This document shows positions 62,101 to 64,000 of a DNA stretch of 64,000 nucleotides, piece by piece. Positions within the stretch are counted from its first letter, which is position 1. The number at the start of each line of letters is the position of its first letter. The notes beneath the pieces are model-generated. The model did not search any database. It was not told the DNA's origin and saw only the letters and a list, made by a program, of their open reading frames with translations. Source of the DNA: Rhyzopertha dominica. Lineage: Eukaryota; Arthropoda; Insecta; Coleoptera; Bostrichidae. The DNA lies in the NCBI GenBank assembly GCA_025024175.1, contig QCXZ01000138.1, positions 2,170,002 through 2,234,001 on the forward strand, given 5' to 3'. The translations under genes and the position numbers were made by a program.

Positions 62101-64000
62101 CATTACATTGTTTGAGAAGTCTATTGAGTGGCATAAAAATAAATTTAGGGGCATTCTAAAAATTTTTGACTGGTAAGATTGTTACTTTCATTAGTGCTAC
62201 TGCAAACTCCTTTGGAAACTTGTTAGATGGATATAGTACAGCGTATTAAGGAGTGTAATAGGTTAAATTCTGTCTGTATTAATCTAATTTATTGAATTCT
62301 GATATATTCACAAAAACACACTTGTGTAAACTCTTTAGATTCATAAGCACTGTTGCTTACTAGCTTAATAAATAATAATAAAATTAGTATTAAACTTGCC
62401 ATTAAAGTCGTGTAAATTACGAGATAAAGCTATAATCTTCGCCAAGTATAAGTAGTTTAGAAATATATTTTTTTTTGTCCCGAATGGGTTGTTTTGTGAC
62501 ATAAACGCTGAAGTAGCATACATCCAAGTCGATATCTACAACATCTACTGAAATCCCGTGTCATTAAACTCTTAAACTTCTTCAACAATTACTGTTTTCC
62601 TTTTTGTATTCAAGACTGGAATTCACCTATGCAAATATACTACGGACGCCTTGCAGTGTTTGCTACAAGTGAGAATTTTAATATCCTGTTGCTTACAACA
62701 TAGTGCAAGGTATTGCCAGAAGCGAGCGTTATTGTACTTTAATTACTTCCAGCAAGTAAAATAGCTCCAAGTTCTGTATTCGCCGAAAGAACCCAACAGG
62801 AGCAAACCGAAAAGGTAGCCTGGTCTTCGGACGAACTAAATGTGTCGAAACTTTTCCAATTAATTCAGGAACTTTCTTGGCTCTAGTCTGTATAGTGTGC
62901 AAAGCGCCTTGTTCTACGGCGATTCCATCACTCTGCTAATTATCGGCAGAACGTGCGCGGTGTTTTTTTACCTGTAATACGCTGGCCGTAAAAGGGCATC
63001 CAGATCAGGTTTTTAAAACGTGTAACGCAACTGTATCGCTAATAATTTTATGCTGTTAACCTCAGAACGGCGGCAAATTGGGTTAGAGCTCTATAACCGC
63101 ATTTCCAGTGGAATACCTTAGATTTTTATTATTTTCAACATTCCTACACAATACACGGGATACATTGTTTGAAGTTTGAGAGAACAGGGAAATTTCAGCA
63201 GTTGTCCAAGAAATCTTGACAAAGCGAGGTAATTTAATATTTCATTTTAGTTCAGAGAAATCCGGGAACCCCAGGAGATCTTTGCCTAGCAACAGCTAAT
63301 AAATGGTAGCCATTTAAAAGAACACATTTTTCCTTTTGCTTGCAAAACTTTGGTTTAAAGGAGCGGATTAACGAATACGACGAACTGCTCAGTATTTGCT
63401 CCAAACATTAGCTTAAAAAACTCGTGGATTAAGTTATGTGTAAATTCTTAAAGCAATAATCGTAGATGAATTTTTGTTCATTGACTTTGTTAAACGATTG
63501 CCATAATAATAAATAGTATATTAAAAGCGCTCGATAAACATCGCGTTCAATGGACAGGGTCTTAAAATAAAAAACAATCGGATTTCTCATTAATATTCTG
63601 GACGTTCTTTTGATTTGATTTTGAGTGCTTCTAGCAATAAGGGATTAGACTCAGGATTAGATTAAAAGACTTGATTGATATAGAGAAAATAATAAGATAA
63701 CAGTTAAAGTGGTGTCGCCTATCTTTGTCTGTACCCTACAACTGTTGGATATAAAAACACTTTCACTTCTATGCACCAAAGGAAAGGAATATCCGTCCAA
63801 AATCCAGGGACCCTCAGAATTATCAAGACCTCACAATAAAATATAATATAATATATTTTGTTTTAATACAAATTATCCAAGAATTCATGTCTTTTTTAGA
63901 AAATTTGATGAAAGATTTTTTTGAATTAATTCGGAATAATACGAAGCATTGTCTATAGAATTACCTGTCGGTTTTTTATTAGTGCTAAGAATTTTTTGAA
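59106..64000. other. No exon or gene supported; presumed intron or intergenic
   Basis: AT-rich. A plus-strand frame at 61900-62100 reads VQKVKEAIRSIKS before a stop and faintly resembles a LINE polymerase leader. A less AT-rich patch lies near 62640-63020 without an open frame. If the signal-anchor exon is real, this is its first intron. Confidence 0.35.

Noticed and set aside
1..64000. CRISPR arrays, operons, bacterial-type promoters, tRNA or rRNA genes
   Set aside because: The window is clearly eukaryotic with introns; no spaced direct repeats of CRISPR type, tRNA cloverleaf or rRNA sequence was recognised by eye.

Overview
The window looks like nuclear DNA from an insect. It is AT-rich and intron-bearing, with GT/AG introns, and AATAAA signals follow several stop codons. 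It is littered with decayed mariner/IS630-type, pogo-like, hAT-like, gypsy LTR and non-LTR elements. The species cannot be fixed from sequence alone. The four-gene tetraspanin array resembles the insect Tsp42E-type cluster. Scattered single N bases suggest a draft assembly.

Layout: positions 482-2549 hold a deleted gypsy-type retrotransposon on the minus strand. From 6481 to 50549 four tetraspanin genes lie head-to-tail on the minus strand (6481-14429, 19972-27164, 27715-40174, 45889-50549). I could assemble each completely from five exons. All sixteen introns are phase 0 and sit at equivalent places in the protein. The first two encode canonical tetraspanins of 241 and 229 residues. The third and fourth (245 and 235 residues) keep four membrane segments and the large-loop CCG. 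They lack the usual Cys-Cys pair after the second membrane segment and the N-terminal cysteines. Introns and spacers hold a mariner remnant, a non-LTR insertion with a 20-bp target duplication, several reverse transcriptase fragments, foldback elements, a 141-bp tandem duplication and an hAT-like element with a nested retrotransposon. A second gypsy copy, of the same LTR family as the left-edge copy, lies at 44185-45640, just past the 3' end of the fourth tetraspanin gene.

Divergent from the array, 53030-54617 on the plus strand is a complete five-exon LST8 gene, the seven-bladed WD40 subunit of the TOR complexes. At 58992-59105 a GC-richer stretch leads into what looks like the first coding exon of a type II membrane protein; the rest would lie beyond the window. 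The remaining sequence is intergenic or intronic, with transposon remnants and no gene I can support.

The tetraspanins are presumably membrane-microdomain organisers that arose by tandem duplication. Nothing seen ties them functionally to LST8. I found no clear case for a wholly new system. The least conventional material is the divergence of tetraspanins 3 and 4, the foldback elements with TGACGTCA palindromes, and two unexplained open frames (15693-15874 minus, 33801-34064 plus).
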